From IMG/VR virus record IMGVR_UViG_3300042301_002631, positions 1 through 20,934 of that record: a stretch of DNA of 20,934 bases. The stretch is one strand, 5' to 3'. Below the pieces are notes generated by a model. The model was not told the origin of the DNA. It saw nothing but the letters and a program-made list of their open reading frames with translations, and made no database searches. The stretch comes from a virus. The number at the start of each line of letters is the position of its first letter. Within the stretch, counting starts at the first letter, position 1. Made by a program: the position numbers and the translations under genes. Below, in pieces: positions 14,124-20,551 of the stretch.

Positions 14124-15187
14124 TGATAGATTTAAAACAATATGTTTGTACGGTTCCGTTTGAGGCATTAGAAATACATGAAAATAAAAATTTTATGTGT
14201 TGTGCAAGTTGGTTAAAAAAAGAATTACCCAATGGGGTTCCCATAAAAGAATTATGGAATTCAGATGAAGCAATTGAAATACGAAAATCTGTAATGGATG
14301 GTTCTTATCGTTATTGTGATAAAACACAATGTCCATTTTTAGCTAGATTAATATCATTAAATAAAAGTATTTCCGGGCCAGTTATCCACATAGATAATTT
14401 GAGTGATGAAATGAAAACAAATTACGATAGACAAACTGGTATAATTCCAAATGGACCTAAAATAATTCAAATGTCATTCGATAGAACTTGTAATTATAAA
14501 TGTCCATCATGTAGGGTTAATATGATTGTTGCAAATAGTGATAAAATAAAAAGTGTAAATCTTACAATAGAAGAAATAGAAAATGCATACTCCGATTCAA
14601 TTGAAACAATTTATTGTTCTGGAACAGCTGATCCATTTGCATCTGTTTCATATAGAAATTTTTTAAGAAATTTTAATCCAAAAAAATATCCAAATTTAAA
14701 ATCAATCCATCTACATACAAACGCCAGTTTGTGGAATGAAGAAATGTGGGATAGTATGCCAAATATACATAAATATGTTCACAGTTGTGAAATTAGTATT
14801 GATGCTGGTACTCAATATACTTACGAAAATGTAACAAGGTTGGGAGGCAATTGGGATAATCTGATCTCAAATTTAAATTTTATTTCAACTATAAAATCTT
14901 TACATAGTGTTAAATGTTCTTTTGTCGCCCAACAATCAAATTATAATGAAATGGAAACATTTTTAAATTTAATATATTCTATATTCAAAAATAAAACTAA
15001 AGTCTTTTTTGGTAGGATAACAAATTGGGGAACATTTAGTGATGGTCAATTTAAATTAATTGATGTTGGTAATGATACACATCCAGAACATAAATTATTT
15101 TTAAAACAATTTAAAAAAGTTGCAACCAATCCATATGTTTTTCATAATATGTATGAATTAATTGATATGAAAAAAACATTACTATAA
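14123..15187 (+). CDS. Radical SAM protein with N-terminal Cys-rich domain
   Basis: 354 residues. The radical SAM cluster motif is Cys123-x3-Cys127-x2-Cys130 (FDRTCNYKCPSCRVN), followed by the usual partial TIM-barrel (YCSGTADPFAS as the GGEP-like region at about 166, LHTNASLW, CEISIDAGT). Before it lies a Cys-rich region (9, 26, 27, 65, 70) with LWNSDEAIEIRKSVMDG, which resembles a SPASM/twitch auxiliary-cluster domain placed N-terminally rather than C-terminally. Such enzymes modify peptides or sugars through radical chemistry. It overlaps both neighbours by 1 base (TAATG) and ends DMKKTLL, a shared tail. Confidence 0.75.
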   Translation: MIDLKQYVCTVPFEALEIHENKNFMCCASWLKKELPNGVPIKELWNSDEAIEIRKSVMDGSYRYCDKTQCPFLARLISLNKSISGPVIHIDNLSDEMKTNYDRQTGIIPNGPKIIQMSFDRTCNYKCPSCRVNMIVANSDKIKSVNLTIEEIENAYSDSIETIYCSGTADPFASVSYRNFLRNFNPKKYPNLKSIHLHTNASLWNEEMWDSMPNIHKYVHSCEISIDAGTQYTYENVTRLGGNWDNLISNLNFISTIKSLHSVKCSFVAQQSNYNEMETFLNLIYSIFKNKTKVFFGRITNWGTFSDGQFKLIDVGNDTHPEHKLFLKQFKKVATNPYVFHNMYELIDMKKTLL

Positions 15188-15684
15188 TGGTGATTACACA
15201 AAATGTTTTATTTACAAAATTAGAATGTGATTCTATAATTTGGCAAAATACAGATGTAACAAATTGGAATAAAAATGATAGAAAATATAAATCAATTTTA
15301 TTAGAGTATTCAGATGATACTGAATGGATCTTTTTAAAATTGAAAAATTTTGTTGAAGAATCAACAAATATAAAAATTACTAATTTAAAAAAGGTAATAC
15401 ATTTTCATAAATTTAATGAGATGGATTGGTTTGATAAACATAATGATGATAAAGATAATAGAATTTATGCAGTTGGTGTTTTGTTAAATAATGACTTTAA
15501 AGGTGGTGATTTTAAATTATATAATCCAGATGAAATAATATTAGATAAAGTTATTGGTAACACTTATACATTTGATGTAAGAATTGAACACGAAATAACA
15601 CCTATACTTAAAGGAGAGCGATATTCATTACTTTGGTTTTTACAAAAAGAACATATTAAATTTAATACAAATAAATTATTATAA
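15187..15684 (+). CDS. 2OG-Fe(II) oxygenase (third)
   Basis: 165 residues, last gene of the enzyme run. Iron ligands His85-x-Asp87 (DKHNDDKDNR) and His135 (RIEHEITPI); Arg145 (KGERYSLLWFLQ) for 2-oxoglutarate. Strand VGVLLNNDFKGGDFKLY between them is typical. Only 165 residues, so no extra domains. Ends NTNKLL before TAA with no gene overlapping; a promoter-containing gap follows, so the run probably ends here. Could hydroxylate a protein side chain, sugar or lipid. Confidence 0.8.
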   Translation: MVITQNVLFTKLECDSIIWQNTDVTNWNKNDRKYKSILLEYSDDTEWIFLKLKNFVEESTNIKITNLKKVIHFHKFNEMDWFDKHNDDKDNRIYAVGVLLNNDFKGGDFKLYNPDEIILDKVIGNTYTFDVRIEHEITPILKGERYSLLWFLQKEHIKFNTNKLL

Positions 15685-15726
15685 CTAATTGATAATCAAC
15701 AAGTTAGGAAAAATACCCCAAAATAG

Positions 15727-15757
15727 TTGGTAAATTGAGAAAAAAGTCGTATCTTTA
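15727..15757 (+). promoter_or_regulatory. Bacteroidetes-type promoter
   Basis: TTGG (15727-15730), exactly 19 bases, TATCTTTA (15750-15757), preceded by TCG. The same boxes and spacing recur at 18525-18555. It lies 24 bases before the lipoprotein ATG, giving that gene its own host-sigma promoter. Confidence 0.65.
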
Positions 15758-15781
15758 AGTATAAACATTAAACTCTAAGAT

Positions 15782-16402
15782 ATGAAATTTTTATCCTTTT
15801 TAGGTATAATTCTAATACTTTCTAGTTGTGAAAAAAACGTAAGTGTTCCACCTACATTCACTCAACCCACATTTTCTTTTTCAATTGATTCGGCGTTAGT
15901 TGGTAATGGTACAAAGGCATTATCCAAAGATAAAAACGGATATTATCATTTACTAGTAGATACTAATTTATTACAAACATTCTCAAGAGTTACAGGTAAA
16001 GTTTTAGTAAATGGTAAACCAAACCCATTAGCACCCACTTTAGTTGAAAATGTTAGAGTAGAATGGAAAAGTTCACATTATTGGATATTGAATGTAGGAC
16101 AACAAACTATAAGTGTATATAAAACATATTTCAACAAATATCAGGCAAAACTAAAAACCGTATTATTAGGTATTATGGTTGCACAACGAAGTGAGATTAT
16201 TCCGACAGTAAATCCAACATCATATCCATCAACTGAAACGGGTGAAGTAAATACCATAGTTGCACCAATTACTCTAATGAAAGGTGATACACTAATAATT
16301 ACCGGCAAAGCATTTTTCTCATATGCAGTTCCTAAAGATAAACTTTTTAGTACACCTAAATTAGATTCGATAGAAAAATCGATTCAAATAATTTGTGATT
16401 AG
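15782..16402 (+). CDS. Phage-encoded lipoprotein
   Basis: 206 residues with a short type II signal peptide: MKFLSFLGIILILSSC, lipobox LSSC with Cys16, followed by EKNVSVPPTF. This is the typical Bacteroidetes lipoprotein start. The mature part is about 190 residues, rich in beta strands and Thr/Val/Pro, with no known motif; it ends IQIICD. It would be lipidated and anchored in the inner or outer membrane. With its own host-type promoter it looks like a moron gene, perhaps for superinfection exclusion or surface change in the infected cell; that role is inferred. Confidence 0.75.
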   Translation: MKFLSFLGIILILSSCEKNVSVPPTFTQPTFSFSIDSALVGNGTKALSKDKNGYYHLLVDTNLLQTFSRVTGKVLVNGKPNPLAPTLVENVRVEWKSSHYWILNVGQQTISVYKTYFNKYQAKLKTVLLGIMVAQRSEIIPTVNPTSYPSTETGEVNTIVAPITLMKGDTLIITGKAFFSYAVPKDKLFSTPKLDSIEKSIQIICD

Positions 16403-16422
16403 GAAAAAAAGTTGTATATTTG
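16392..16422 (+). promoter_or_regulatory. Consensus Bacteroidetes promoter
   Basis: TTTG (16392-16395), 19 bases, TATATTTG (16415-16422): a full match to the Bacteroidetes primary sigma consensus. The -33 box lies inside the lipoprotein coding end. The first ATG is only 5 bases after the -7 box, so the transcript would be leaderless or nearly so. Confidence 0.7.
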
Positions 16423-16426
16423 ATTT

Positions 16427-16726
16427 ATGATAACAATGCCACAAACACCTATTACGGATTACTCATTTAAAAAGTGGGGAGCTATAAAGATAGAAGAAAC
16501 GGATGAAATTGAACCATATTATTATTGGATTTTACCAATACCAATTGATGAGAATATACCCGATAGACCTACCTTAATATCTACTACGAATGATGAGTGG
16601 AAGATAATGGAAATTAAAAAAGGTCAATATTTGGTAACACTATTTGATACTTTACCAATGTTAGAAACAGAAGAAGAAATTGAACTTTTATATAAAATAT
16701 TAACTAAAGAAAATTTAACGAAATGA
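16427..16726 (+). CDS. Unknown acidic 99-residue protein
   Basis: Two in-frame starts are possible: ATG 16427 and ATG 16436. Because the consensus promoter ends at 16422, RNA probably begins close to 16427-16431, which favours leaderless translation from 16427 or a very short leader with the start at 16436. The product has Pro- and Tyr-rich segments (EPYYYWILPIPIDENIPDRP) and a C-terminal acidic helix (EEEIELLYKILTKE). No family recognised. Overlaps the methyltransferase start by 4 bases, so probably an accessory partner of it by position only. Confidence 0.6.
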   Translation: MITMPQTPITDYSFKKWGAIKIEETDEIEPYYYWILPIPIDENIPDRPTLISTTNDEWKIMEIKKGQYLVTLFDTLPMLETEEEIELLYKILTKENLTK

Positions 16727-17364
16727 TTTACAACGAAGATTGTTTAGATACACTTAATCGTAACTTAGAATACGATTACATTATAACATCACCACCTGAT
16801 TTTGATGAGATTGGTGCAGATACTAAAAACATACAACCCTATATTTCTTTCTTAAAAGAAAGATTTAGTTTATTTAATCCTAAAAATAATGTAGTAACTA
16901 TATTTGTTTCGGATAGAAAGGCAGAAGGAACGGTCATTCAAAAACATAATATTATTTGTAGTATTATGAGTGATAATGGTTGGGTACTTAAATCACAAAA
17001 AATATGGGTAAAAAAGGAAGATACAATTGATATGTTCAGACATGGATATACATTTATTTTAACGTTTGGTAGAAATAATTCAAAACACCCATTATTACCC
17101 GATGTATTTAGTGAAAAATTTGTACCTGCTACACCTGAATATACTTATAATTTTTCACCTAATATTGTAAAACAATTTATTGAAAAATATACAAATAAAA
17201 ATGAAATTGTGTTTGACCCGTTTATGGGTAGTGGAACTACGGCAATTGTATGTGTAGAACATAATAGAAAATATGTAGGTAGTGAAATTATTGAGGTAAC
17301 CTGTAAGATTGCAGAAAATAGAATAAGTAAAATAAATAACGCAGATAAATTTTTTAAACTATAA
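16723..17364 (+). CDS. DNA methyltransferase, beta-class order, variant motif IV
   Basis: 213 residues. Motif IV-like YIITSPPDFDEIG (19-31) precedes motif I FDPFMGSGTTAIVC (164-177), the beta-class order of N4-C/N6-A methyltransferases; NRKYVGSEI follows as motif II. The catalytic tetrad is SPPD, not SPP[YFW]: the base-stacking aromatic is replaced by Asp with Phe next to it. That may alter target or activity. The target-recognition region between the motifs is short (about 130 residues). No restriction partner is nearby, so it is an orphan enzyme likely protecting phage DNA. Starts within an ATGA overlap with the 99-residue gene. Confidence 0.75.
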   Translation: MIYNEDCLDTLNRNLEYDYIITSPPDFDEIGADTKNIQPYISFLKERFSLFNPKNNVVTIFVSDRKAEGTVIQKHNIICSIMSDNGWVLKSQKIWVKKEDTIDMFRHGYTFILTFGRNNSKHPLLPDVFSEKFVPATPEYTYNFSPNIVKQFIEKYTNKNEIVFDPFMGSGTTAIVCVEHNRKYVGSEIIEVTCKIAENRISKINNADKFFKL

Positions 17365-17367
17365 ATT

Positions 17368-18075
17368 ATGACACAAAGAAAAAAGACAGCAGAAGAAATT
17401 AAAGCAAATTACGATAAGTTTATTGCTATACTTAAAAAGTATTTTAAAGGAGACAGATTGGATAAATTACTTCATATGTATTCGGAAAACGAATTAGGTA
17501 TGAATTTAGCAATGTCTCCGGCAAGTGGTAGATTATTATATCACAATTGTTATGATGGGGGATATATTGACCATATTTTTAATGTATGTAAGAATGCATT
17601 GAAGATGAAAGAATTATTTGTAGCACAGGGTGGTACAATTGATTTTGAAGATGAAGAATTAATGTTTTCGGCATTACATCACGATTTAGGTAAATTAGGT
17701 ATTAAAGGACAAGTACATTATGTACCTAATACAAATAAATGGGAAATAGATAATAGAATGGATTACTATAAAAGAAATGATGAAATACCATTTATGACGA
17801 TTACCGATAGAACTTTCTTTACATTGAACCATTATGGAATTCAATATACAGAAAACGAATACTTTGGTATTAAACTTACCGATGGGTTATATGATGAAGA
17901 TAATGAAAAATATTTAAAGACATTTAATGTTAAGAATACATTACGTTCATCTATTCAATATATTTTACATTGGGGAGATTTTATGAGTACAATTATAGAA
18001 AGACAAGAAGAATTGAAACTACAAGATAAGTCACAAAAAACTGACACGTTTTCACTTAATTTGGGTAAATTCTAA
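17368..18075 (+). CDS. HD-domain phosphohydrolase
   Basis: 235 residues with the full HD quartet: His69 (GGYIDHIFNV), His105-Asp106 (ALHHDLGKLG) and Asp204 (HWGDFMST); His155 (LNHYGI) may add a ligand. The first 50 residues form a helical lead-in (ILKKYFKGDRLDKLLHMYS). HD enzymes cleave phosphoesters, often (d)NMP/dNTP, ppGpp or cyclic nucleotides; in phages they serve nucleotide salvage or counter-defence. Substrate not predictable. Its stop codon sits inside the loop of a 10-base inverted repeat. Confidence 0.75.
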   Translation: MTQRKKTAEEIKANYDKFIAILKKYFKGDRLDKLLHMYSENELGMNLAMSPASGRLLYHNCYDGGYIDHIFNVCKNALKMKELFVAQGGTIDFEDEELMFSALHHDLGKLGIKGQVHYVPNTNKWEIDNRMDYYKRNDEIPFMTITDRTFFTLNHYGIQYTENEYFGIKLTDGLYDEDNEKYLKTFNVKNTLRSSIQYILHWGDFMSTIIERQEELKLQDKSQKTDTFSLNLGKF

Positions 18076-18089
18076 CAAAGTGTCAGTTT
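18038..18089 (+). other. 10-bp inverted repeat spanning stop codon, nested hairpin
   Basis: AAACTGACAC (18038-18047) and GTGTCAGTTT (18080-18089) are perfect complements; inside, AATTT-GGGT-AAATT (18058-18071) forms a second hairpin. The structure covers the last codons and stop of the HD gene. There is no T run after it, so it is not a standard terminator; it may protect the mRNA end or bind a protein. Confidence 0.55.
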
Positions 18090-18151
18090 AACCATAATGG
18101 TATAGTATTTGAACTATATAGAATATTATTAACAAAACAAAACATTAAATT

Positions 18152-18532
18152 ATGTATTTAGTAGATTACAGCAAATTATTTGAAGATTTTTTTGAAACCC
18201 CAAAAACAAGAGCAGCTAGTTCAACTCACAAACAAGTAGTAGTTGATGTAAACGAAGATATTTTACGAATTGGATTGGCGGTTCCTGGTCAAACAAAAGA
18301 AACATTAGAAATTACAATTGAGGAAAACTTTATTAAAGTAAAATCAATAGAAAAAGAAACCGATGATAAAATTTGGAATGCAATTGCACTTCCGGTTGAT
18401 GAATCGTTAAACATTGGAACTAATTGGGACCTTAGTGCTACATTAGCAACCGTAAAGGATGGTATATTACATATCTCCTTACCTAAGAAAGAAGAAAAGA
18501 AGCCAAAAAAAGTATCCATTAAAGTTGGATAG
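18152..18532 (+). CDS. hsp20: Small heat-shock protein (Hsp20/alpha-crystallin)
   Basis: 126 residues. A short N-terminal arm (1-25, YSKLFEDFFETP) leads into the alpha-crystallin domain (about 27-112): LRIGLAVPGQTKETLEITIEE, IKVKS, and the conserved DGILHISLPKKE (103-114), followed by a short C-terminal extension with an I-x-V (SIKVG). ATP-independent chaperone holding unfolding proteins; Hsp20 genes are common in T4-like marine phages, where virion-assembly roles have been proposed. The upstream gap is AT-rich with no clear promoter; the gene is followed by an intrinsic terminator. Confidence 0.8.
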   Translation: MYLVDYSKLFEDFFETPKTRAASSTHKQVVVDVNEDILRIGLAVPGQTKETLEITIEENFIKVKSIEKETDDKIWNAIALPVDESLNIGTNWDLSATLATVKDGILHISLPKKEEKKPKKVSIKVG

Positions 18533-18555
18533 TTCAGTTATATTTCGTATCTTTA
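18525..18555 (+). promoter_or_regulatory. Bacteroidetes-type promoter overlapping a terminator
   Basis: TTGG (18525-18528), 19 bases, TATCTTTA (18548-18555), the same boxes as at 15727-15757. The -33 box lies in the last codons of hsp20, and the expected start site (about 18560) falls inside the left arm of the following terminator stem. Drives the methyltransferase at 18589. Confidence 0.6.
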
Positions 18556-18585
18556 AGGGTAGTCACAAAAGACTACCCTTTTTTT
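18555..18585 (+). terminator. Intrinsic terminator after hsp20
   Basis: AAGGGTAGTC (18555-18564), loop ACAAAA, GACTACCCTT (18571-18580), then five more T to 18585: a 10-pair stem with T tract. Ends transcripts arriving from hsp20. RNA starting at the overlapping promoter would lack much of the left arm and escape it. Confidence 0.85.
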
Positions 18586-18588
18586 ATT

Positions 18589-19491
18589 ATGGCAGAATAC
18601 TCACAAATATTACCTCTTAGAACCGATATAAAGGTAGTAGACCAATTTGGATTCTTACCCCTATCAATTAATAGACCTACCAAAGAATCGAAGCTAAAGT
18701 GGCACGATGCATACCTTAATGATGGTTTAGATGAACAACGTCGTAGTGACACATCCGAATATTTACCTGGTTATACATTCTCCGAATTCCACGCTGGATT
18801 GGCAGAACAAGTATATAGGTTTTGGAGTATGCAAGGTAGTAAGATAGTTGACCCATTTGCGGGTAGAGTAACAAGAGGATTTGTTGCAACTAAATTAGGT
18901 AGAGATTATACTGGATTCGAAATTTCACCAAAGACATGGGAAAGAACACATAAACATTTTGATGCACATAATGTTCATCCACACATAATTAATAGTGATG
19001 GAACTTTAATGGAGGAAATTTCAGATAAAACCGCAGATTTAGTTTTTACTTGTCCACCTTACTTTAATTTAGAAAAATACGAATCAGTTCCTGGTCAATT
19101 AAGTGATGAGAATAGATATGAATCATTTATGAGTAAGATTGATGTTTGTATTTCAAATTGTTATAGAGTTCTTAAAAGTGGAGCATTTGCATGTTGGGTT
19201 GTAGGTGATTTAAGGACTGGTGGTGAGTTTCAAAACTTTCATGGTGATGTAATCAATTCGTTTAAGAAGCATGGCTTTAATCAGCACGATATAGTTATAC
19301 TAGAAAATATCTCACCATTTGCAGCATTACAAATTGGAAAAACCGCAGCTAAACGATACACATCAAAAGTACATGAATACCTTTTAGTATTCCGAAAACC
19401 AGGTGATTATGAAATACCAAAATATTGTTCACCGGATGTAATGGAGCAAGAAAACAAATTAGCAGAATTCTTTAATTATGATAGAAAATAA
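18589..19491 (+). CDS. DNA methyltransferase, motif I before IV
   Basis: 300 residues. Motif I IVDPFAGRVTRGFVATKLG (86-104) with GFEISP as motif II, then motif IV LVFTCPPYFNLEKY (151-164) and a long C-terminal half ending in a strand (VHEYLLVFRKPGDY). The N-terminal 85 residues (RTDIKVVDQFGFLPLSINRP) are typical of phage and ParB-linked N6-A/N4-C methylases. The order I-IV differs from the enzyme at 16723, so the two are not recent duplicates and probably have different targets. Own promoter at 18525-18555. Orphan; no restriction gene nearby. The stop overlaps the next gene by 14 bases. Confidence 0.75.
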   Translation: MAEYSQILPLRTDIKVVDQFGFLPLSINRPTKESKLKWHDAYLNDGLDEQRRSDTSEYLPGYTFSEFHAGLAEQVYRFWSMQGSKIVDPFAGRVTRGFVATKLGRDYTGFEISPKTWERTHKHFDAHNVHPHIINSDGTLMEEISDKTADLVFTCPPYFNLEKYESVPGQLSDENRYESFMSKIDVCISNCYRVLKSGAFACWVVGDLRTGGEFQNFHGDVINSFKKHGFNQHDIVILENISPFAALQIGKTAAKRYTSKVHEYLLVFRKPGDYEIPKYCSPDVMEQENKLAEFFNYDRK

Positions 19492-20368
19492 ATTTCATAC
19501 AATTCATTTTACAGGATGTTCTTTTACCGAAGGTGGTGGATTTGAAGATGGAAAACAACAATTAAAATCCGAATATAAAAAGAAATATGGATTTTTATAC
19601 AAAAATGAAAAGGATGTTTCATATCCTTCACTTTTACAATCAAAACTTAATTTAAAGATTATAAACGATGCTAAGAGTGGTAGTGGTATAGAAAGAACTA
19701 TTCGTAAAATATGGGAATATATAAGAAAGCATAAATTAGAGCATGTTAAAAAAACTTTATTTATATTAGAAATGGCAGAAGCTGTTTCTAGATTAGAAGT
19801 GTTCTCAAATAAATACAATAAATATTTAGTAGCAAATGTAGTATACGATTATAAAACAGGTAAAATCACCGATACACAAACTACATTAAATTGGATATAC
19901 GGACCACAAATGGATGAAGAATATAGAGATAATACACGAGAAGTTATTAGAGAATATTCAACATTGTTTGTAAATCCATATGAATACGATAAGAAAATAC
20001 AAAATGAAATATTAGGATTATTTAGTTTTTTTAAGATGCATGATATACATTTCTATTATAGTGGAAATGTTAGTTTCGTTGATAATTTTGCAAAAAGAAT
20101 ATACAATGATATTGAGGAAACTAATCGATTAAACTTAATAATAAATGGAAAACCATATTTTAATTTTTATGAATTAGCACATTCAAATTTAATAAGAATA
20201 TCGGATGAAGTTGGATTAGATATATCTACTGATGGACATCCTGGTGTTCAGGCACATCAAATGTGGGCAGAAGGAATTTACAATTTTTTACAAAATAAGT
20301 ATTTAGATGATACTTATGAATTAGATTATAGACAAAACAAAATTATTTCAACAAAAAATATAATATGA
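19478..20368 (+). CDS. SGNH/GDSL-like protein (paralogue 4), GCSF variant
   Basis: 296 residues, the longest of the four. Block I is FTGCSFTEGGG (12-22), with Cys14 in place of the usual Asp before the nucleophile Ser15; block II NDAKSGSGIERT; TLFILEMAEAVSRLEVF as block III region; and ISTDGHPGVQAHQMWAEGIYNFL with the Asp-x-His pair near the C-terminus. GCS variants are seen in phage relatives and may still be active. Overlaps the methyltransferase by 14 bases and the next gene by 4. The end is ISTKNII, the shared tail, 4 kb from the main cluster. Confidence 0.7.
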   Translation: MIENKFHTIHFTGCSFTEGGGFEDGKQQLKSEYKKKYGFLYKNEKDVSYPSLLQSKLNLKIINDAKSGSGIERTIRKIWEYIRKHKLEHVKKTLFILEMAEAVSRLEVFSNKYNKYLVANVVYDYKTGKITDTQTTLNWIYGPQMDEEYRDNTREVIREYSTLFVNPYEYDKKIQNEILGLFSFFKMHDIHFYYSGNVSFVDNFAKRIYNDIEETNRLNLIINGKPYFNFYELAHSNLIRISDEVGLDISTDGHPGVQAHQMWAEGIYNFLQNKYLDDTYELDYRQNKIISTKNII

Positions 20369-20550
20369 GATACAAAGTACAAATTAGACAAAACTTAGAA
20401 GCAATCGAAATTAGAACAAATTACTTAAAACAAGCAACGGAAGGTAGTAAACCAATTACTCCGAAAGATGCAATTAAGATGATTGATGAAATTTTATTCG
20501 CATTGGGAAAAGTTAATGATTTAATTGATTTAGAAAGAGAAGGTAATTAA
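20365..20550 (+). CDS. Unknown 61-residue helical protein
   Basis: Starts in an ATGA overlap with the SGNH gene. The product is predicted mainly helical: a basic N-terminal strand (MRYKVQIRQN), then helix (LEAIEIRTNYLKQATEG) and a second helix (TPKDAIKMIDEILFALGKVNDLIDLE). No family named; small helical proteins like this are common in T4-like marine phages next to the membrane protein that follows. Ends 1 base before the next ATG. Confidence 0.6.
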   Translation: MRYKVQIRQNLEAIEIRTNYLKQATEGSKPITPKDAIKMIDEILFALGKVNDLIDLEREGN

Positions 20551-20551
20551 T

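Noticed and set aside
11271-15622. Shared GGAGCGA string in three genes (near 11271, 13405, 15615)
   Set aside because: In the two oxygenases it encodes the homologous Gly-Glu-Arg at the 2OG site; the third hit, in an SGNH gene, is short enough to be chance.
9272-15684. A complete RiPP (modified peptide) gene cluster
   Set aside because: Radical SAM, ATP-grasp and oxygenases are suggestive, but there is no clear precursor peptide with leader and core, no recognition element and no transporter; kept only as a possibility for the Cys-rich tail.
15684-16402. Type IX secretion C-terminal signal as explanation for the shared tails
   Set aside because: T9SS signals are folded domains of about 70-100 residues on proteins with signal peptides; the tailed enzymes have no signal peptides and only a few shared terminal residues.
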